Assembly: GCA_047495785.1 (NCBI GenBank)
Contig: JBLDXI010000025.1
Coordinates: forward strand, 930,001-994,000
Source: Lepidodermella squamata
Lineage: Eukaryota; Gastrotricha
Direction: 5' to 3'
DNA: 64,000 bases
In this document: in pieces, positions 60,034 to 64,000 of the stretch
Position numbering within the stretch: the stretch's first letter is position 1
Layout of the letters: each line of letters opens with the position of its first letter
Position numbers and translations under genes: made by a program
The notes under the pieces: generated by a model
What the model saw: only the letters and a program-made list of their open reading frames with translations
What the model was told of the DNA's origin: nothing
The model's database searches: none

Positions 60034-61005
60034 ATGGCTAAAATTGCGCACAAATTGGATGAAATATTTGCAAAATTGTTAAAAAATTTCTCGATTCGCT
60101 CGAAGTCCCGATATTGTGGATATTTCCTATTGAAAACCGACACTCGCAAACCTTGGATTGTCCTGGGGAAAAATCAAAAATCAACTACAAAACAAATTCC
60201 TGGTTACGCCCTTGATGAAAATACTCCGATTTGCGCTGCTTTCCATTCTCGACCACCCGGCGTCTTCTTTGAATGCTGCCAATGTGATGAGTTAGAAGTT
60301 GACGTAGTAAGCGATGCCATACCACTCATTATAATTGCTAAGAATATACGTTGTACTCATGGTACCGAGCGCGTTGTGGGATCCACGGGAAAGATCGAAT
60401 TGCGGAATGGCTATTCTTTGCTACGAAGCACAAAGCGATTTTTCGTAGAAATTATGCATCACATACTACTTGTCTCCTACTTGTCTCCAAGCCAAATGGA
60501 AAGCGCCTACAAGTCTTACGTGCTACCCTTCCTTGAGTTTGGCATGGTTGCTTACACGTTTGCAGCGTCGTCGGCCGTCCTAGAGAAACTGGACGGAGTT
60601 CAGAAAAGATTCTGCAGTATCACCGGCGCGAAATTGCAACCGCTCGGACATCGACGATACGTAGGTTTGATGACTTACTTATATAAGATTGTTGTAGCCG
60701 GCCGGGGTACCGCCCAAATTCGCTCGAAGTTCAGTCACATTTTCAAAAGGCGAAACAGAACCCGATCATCATCCGAACTACACCACCATCAAATCAGCCT
60801 GGCAAAGCAACCGAAAGGCGACAGGAAGAATATCGAGCCATTTGAAAGAATGCTTGGTATCATCAGAAAATGGAATACAATTCCGAAAGAATGCTTCCCT
60901 GCTGTCATTGACATCAATTTTTTTAAATCTTCGATACATGTCCTAGGGCTTGTGCTATAACCAACAGTGCGCACCCGAAAACTTTCTTAAATAAAAAAAA
61001 AAAAA
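60034..61005 (+). mobile_element. Truncated LINE with reverse transcriptase C-terminus and poly(A) tail
   Basis: An open frame of 308 codons. Its second half contains YKSYVLPFLEFGMVAYTFAA, then LEKLDGVQKRF, and near the end RNRTRSSSELHHHQI and WNTIPKECF, the standard order of the post-catalytic part of LINE reverse transcriptases. The catalytic YxDD core is absent; the first half (about 120 residues with CCQCDELEVDVV) is not recognised and may be an internal-deletion join. The frame is followed by aaataaaaaaaaaaaaa at about 60990-61003, a 3' poly(A) end typical of retrotransposition. It sits in the gap of helicase C. Confidence 0.65.
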
Positions 61006-61444
61006 CTAGGGATAATACGACCGGAAATACCCAATTGAAAAGTGGATTATGGCGTAATTTCTGTATTCTCCACCAAATGCCAAAACGTTCGTTGAGCTGA
61101 AGTTGAACGATTCTGGAATTCCTCGATTTATTTTTAAAACTTCAGACCCTAGGAGGAGATAAAAGACCCCAAAATGTCGCGAAAAGGCTTATCGCTTTAG
61201 GTTGACGTGGAAGCACTGGTCTCATCCCATCCAAATGTGTGAACATCTCGCAAGATTCCCCACCCAGAGAACCCTATGAAAATCCAGCAGAACTTATTGC
61301 GCGACGAATTATTAAATCGATATCAACTTCACGTAGTTTTAAGCGAGCGTTTTTCAGGAATTGGAAAATTTCGCCCGTTAAACATCGCGAAGCCGATTTT
61401 CTCAGCAACCCTGATGATAGTCGACCTCCTCTCTTTGATACGTC

Positions 61445-61620
61445 CGAGCGCAGATGAAATAGCTGGTGCAAAATTCAGGTTCAACATTTTACAGTGCTAA
61501 TTGCGCATAAACCTTTATTTTGCATTCCAAAGCAGCTAATAACAACAACCAAACTATGAGAAAATAATCAACATTAGACTTATTGCCGAAGCTTAATGGC
61601 TACTTCTGCATCTGAATGGT
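61445..61620 (-). repeat. PAN-family 3'-UTR relic without a gene
   Basis: Matches the 3' flanks of PAN copies 3 and 4 (gcagatgaaatagctggtgc, cctttattt then ccaaagcagctaa, aaccaaactatgagaaaataat), including the minus-strand AATAAA (61519-61514). The match ends at about 61625 and no coding exon follows. Confidence 0.6.
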
Positions 61621-62096
61621 CTCCTCGGGATTGAAAAATAAATATAAATAAAAATAGCGGGATTGAAAATTTCAGTGAAATCAGTCACTGATGGGAAATA
61701 TCAGGCCTTAGAATATCATGTGGTTGCCGATTTTCAGATTCTTTCCTTGATTTGATGGAAATTTAAAAAATTCGATTTTTTGATTGGCTGAAAAATGTTC
61801 CGCCGTGAAAGGGTTAATGATGAAATGCGAAACAAAGTTTGTTCTTGAAATCAATGTCAAGTTCAATTTTTTAATAAATTTCCGAATTATTTGATCGAAA
61901 AATTCTTTGTCATAGCATCTGAGGCCTGTTTGGATTCTTCTAATTTTTTTAATTTTAAATTCAAATTTATTTATTTTTAATTTCAAATTCAAATTTGATT
62001 GGTTTATTTCAAGAGAGAGATACCGATTTATTGGTGGTCTGCGTTACATAATTCTTAGTAACATTGCCTTTAAGACACAGAGATATGAATTAATTA

Positions 62097-62545
62097 CCAT
62101 ATATACCGGAATATAAAGGACTCCCTACTATTTTTTTCAAACTGTCCGAAAACCCCTCTCTTCAATTCAGGGCCTCTCTTTTATTTAGGGCCTCCCTATT
62201 ATTTTTTCTTCGCCCCGAACAAACCCGAGGTATCACTGAAAATGCCGCTAATCACCATCAAAAGAGAGGATTTTCATGGCGATAATGCCTCACACCAGGT
62301 AGTCGGGCCACTTATCCCTCAAGTTTCGCTTAAGCTGTATGCAAACAAGATTAAGAGGGATTAAGGTGAACAGCTAATTTGTACCCGCGCACGCATTTCA
62401 GAGTGGCGTCAAGAGTGTTGGTAGCTGACCCTCTCTACAATTTAGGTCCTCCCTTTAATTATTTCAAATGCCTCGTAACCCTCTCTACTAAATAGGTCCT
62501 CCCTTCTAATTAGGTCCTCACTTATAATCCGGTATATACGGTAAC
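62097..62545. mobile_element. MITE-like element with CCGGTATATACGG-type ends
   Basis: The left end (accatatataccggaatataaaggactccc) and right end (ggtcctcacttataatccgg then tatatacgg) are inverted copies of about 30 bases. Internally there are repeated copies of ccctctcta...taggtcctccctt. Confidence 0.55.
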
Positions 62546-63820
62546 TTCAGTATAGATGATATTTCTTAATAATAAGTATTGGTTATTTATCGTTGGTTGG
62601 AATATAGATGGTGGTGAAGAATTCGAATACTGTCTTTGAGGGCCTGTGAAGCGATATCGATGGCTGTGCCGGCGTTGATTCCATAATCGCAATTTTATAA
62701 ATTCAATTTTAATTTTCAATTTTCAATTTTATTATTTTTTAACCTCAATTAATTTGTGTTACTTTTTTATTTACGGAGAATTTTCAGAGGTTTTTGACCT
62801 TCAATATTTTTTTTTAATTTTAAGAATTGCATAACTCTGTACTATTTTTATTCTATTTATTCTCTCTTTTTCGTTCATTTTAGGTGAGGAATCTGATATT
62901 GTCATTGCGTCTCTAGTTCGCAGTAACGACAAGGGCTCGATCGGTTTCGTCGGCCAGCCGCAACGCGTCAACGTTATGTTGTCCCGCGCCCGGCTCGGCA
63001 TGATCCTAATCGGCAACAAAAACACCCTGGAAACGTCGAAAGACCGCCAAGCCAACAAACCATGGCCTAAATTGTTGAAAATGCTCGACGAGAAAAAGGC
63101 GATTTACCCGGGTTTCCCGGGTAAATTGACTGAATCTATTGAAAAATGGAAAAATCTTGACGAAAATGAACGAAAAAATGAGCTCAATCCGCAACACAAC
63201 AGCGAGCGAGAGGCGCGTGAAAGGCAATTTCGACTCATGCGGGAAGAGACGAAGCGGCAAATGGATGAAATGCAACGCATCGAGCTGGAGCGTAAACTCC
63301 TCGAAGAAGAAATGCAGCACATGGAACAGGAACGAAAACGCCGTGAAGCAGAACTGAAGCGCGTGGAACAGGAGAGAAAACGGCGCGAAGCAGAGCGGAA
63401 GCGCATGGAGCAGGAGCAAAAGCGCCGCGACGCAGAATTGAAACGAATCGAGCTTGAACGAAAACGCCGCGAAGAAGAACTAAAGCGCGTGGAACAGGAA
63501 CGAAAACGACGCGAGGACGAGTTGAACCGCATGCGAGAAGAGCGCAGGAAAGAAGCGCAGGCTCAGCAGAAATTGCGAGACATGGGCCTGTGCCCGGCTA
63601 ATTACATATGGCTGCGAGTGGGTGGCGGGTACCGCTGCGCCGGTGGATCGCACTTTATGACCATGGGCCAACTTGGCATGAACTGAATTATTGAAAGCAA
63701 CATACTTATTTTTGCCAATTACCTGGAAATCAAGAAAACGAACTGATTAAAGACTGCGAAACAATCAAGTCAACTCAATTACGTGCAAGTGATTTCTCTG
63801 TATTTTTCTCTTTGTTGAAA

Positions 63821-63850
63821 ATAAACTCAGCATATAATCATATTCAATAA
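63821..63850 (+). terminator. Polyadenylation signals after helicase C
   Basis: AATAAA in gaaaataaactcag and again in tcaataaaccaattc, about 135-160 bases past the stop at 63686. Confidence 0.5.
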
Positions 63851-64000
63851 ACCAATTCGGCTGCATTTTATTGGATTTTTTTTAATTTCAGCTTTTTTTA
63901 GTTCACTTACACAGAAAGCTGTACGATTGCTGCTAGGCAATGCAGGCATTGTAGGCCGGGTTTGCAGGGTCAAAGTACAACCCTAAAAATTGCGCGCGCG

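Larger units (their letters stand above)
50347..63686 (+). pseudogene. ZNFX1-like SF1 helicase C, apparently broken
   Basis: Recognisable exons: 50347-50477 (Arg/Gly-rich start MSAQPSGGRGRGRGRG), 54229-55163 (helical region), 58583 to about 59631 (helicase start with Walker A GPPGAGKS), and 62884-63686. The phases of all visible joins fit. Two frameshifts interrupt the third exon: one near 59040 (about one extra base) and one near 59320 (an extra TA just after VVCY). At 59634 similarity to helicases A and B stops. About 470 residues carrying motifs II, III, IV and most of V are missing, and a LINE remnant occupies the gap. The final exon resumes exactly at the conserved phase-1 boundary ([21 protein letters not shown]), then a very long Glu/Arg/Lys coiled coil and the tag GLCPANYIW...GGSHFM. 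Either a recent pseudogene or, if the frameshifts are sequencing errors, a truncated product. No ATPase activity is expected without motif II. Confidence 0.75.

Noticed and set aside
63006-63532. Long Ser/Arg- and Leu/Phe-rich minus-strand frames
   Set aside because: Antisense shadows of the Glu/Arg/Lys coiled coil in helicase C.
1-64000. CRISPR arrays, bacterial operons, rRNA or tRNA genes
   Set aside because: None seen; short introns, signal-peptide genes and polyadenylation signals mark this as eukaryotic nuclear DNA.

Overview
This is nuclear DNA from a eukaryote, most likely a small invertebrate animal. Genes are split by spliceosomal introns, many of them only 48-57 bases long. Non-coding DNA is AT-rich. 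Proteins are metazoan in type: a RING/B-box (TRIM-like) ankyrin protein, ZNFX1-like SF1 helicases, secreted PAN/apple-like six-cysteine proteins and a secreted stefin-type cystatin. Remnants of many transposon classes are present (P element, Harbinger, piggyBac, Penelope-like, copia-like, LINE, several MITEs). I cannot name the species or phylum.

Layout. 2.5-11.6 kb, minus strand: a seven-exon TRIM-ankyrin gene whose exons join in frame to 766 residues. 12.9-20.4 kb: an orphan Pro/Gln-rich exon, a PAN-like secreted gene (13975-14334), a Penelope-like remnant, and a broken rearranged PAN copy (18.8-20.4 kb). 21.0-40.6 kb, minus strand: a ZNFX1-like helicase (five exons) followed on the same strand by a triple-AAA+ (CbxX/CfqX-type) coding region (three exons) that has no start codon of its own. 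The two halves are phase-compatible and I think they form one 2,655-residue helicase-AAA+ protein. Their introns are packed with transposon debris and a decayed methyltransferase-like sequence. 41.3 kb, plus strand: a divergent cystatin gene. 45.4-50.2 kb, plus strand: a second intact ZNFX1-like helicase (1,437 residues) ending in a tandem Cys-rich repeat array. 50.3-63.7 kb, plus strand: a third ZNFX1-like copy that looks broken, with two frameshifts and the helicase core around motifs II-IV missing; a LINE 3' end lies in the gap. Its introns hold two intact PAN-like genes on the opposite strand and several duplicated promoter and 3'-UTR relics of that family.

How the genes may work together (inference). 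ZNFX1-family helicases are RNA-binding and in known animals act in antiviral sensing or small-RNA pathways. TRIM-ankyrin proteins are typical ubiquitin-ligase receptors. The three helicase copies share a phase-1 intron just after helicase motif V but carry different C-terminal modules: coiled coil plus triple AAA+ plus a terminal Cys/Gly/His tag; Cys-repeat array; or coiled coil plus the same tag. The same terminal tag on the AAA+ protein and on the third helicase links the two. The window therefore looks like a birth-and-death cluster of RNA-surveillance or innate-immunity genes interleaved with a fast-duplicating secreted PAN family. All exon joins are from splice consensus and phase only; no transcript was available.
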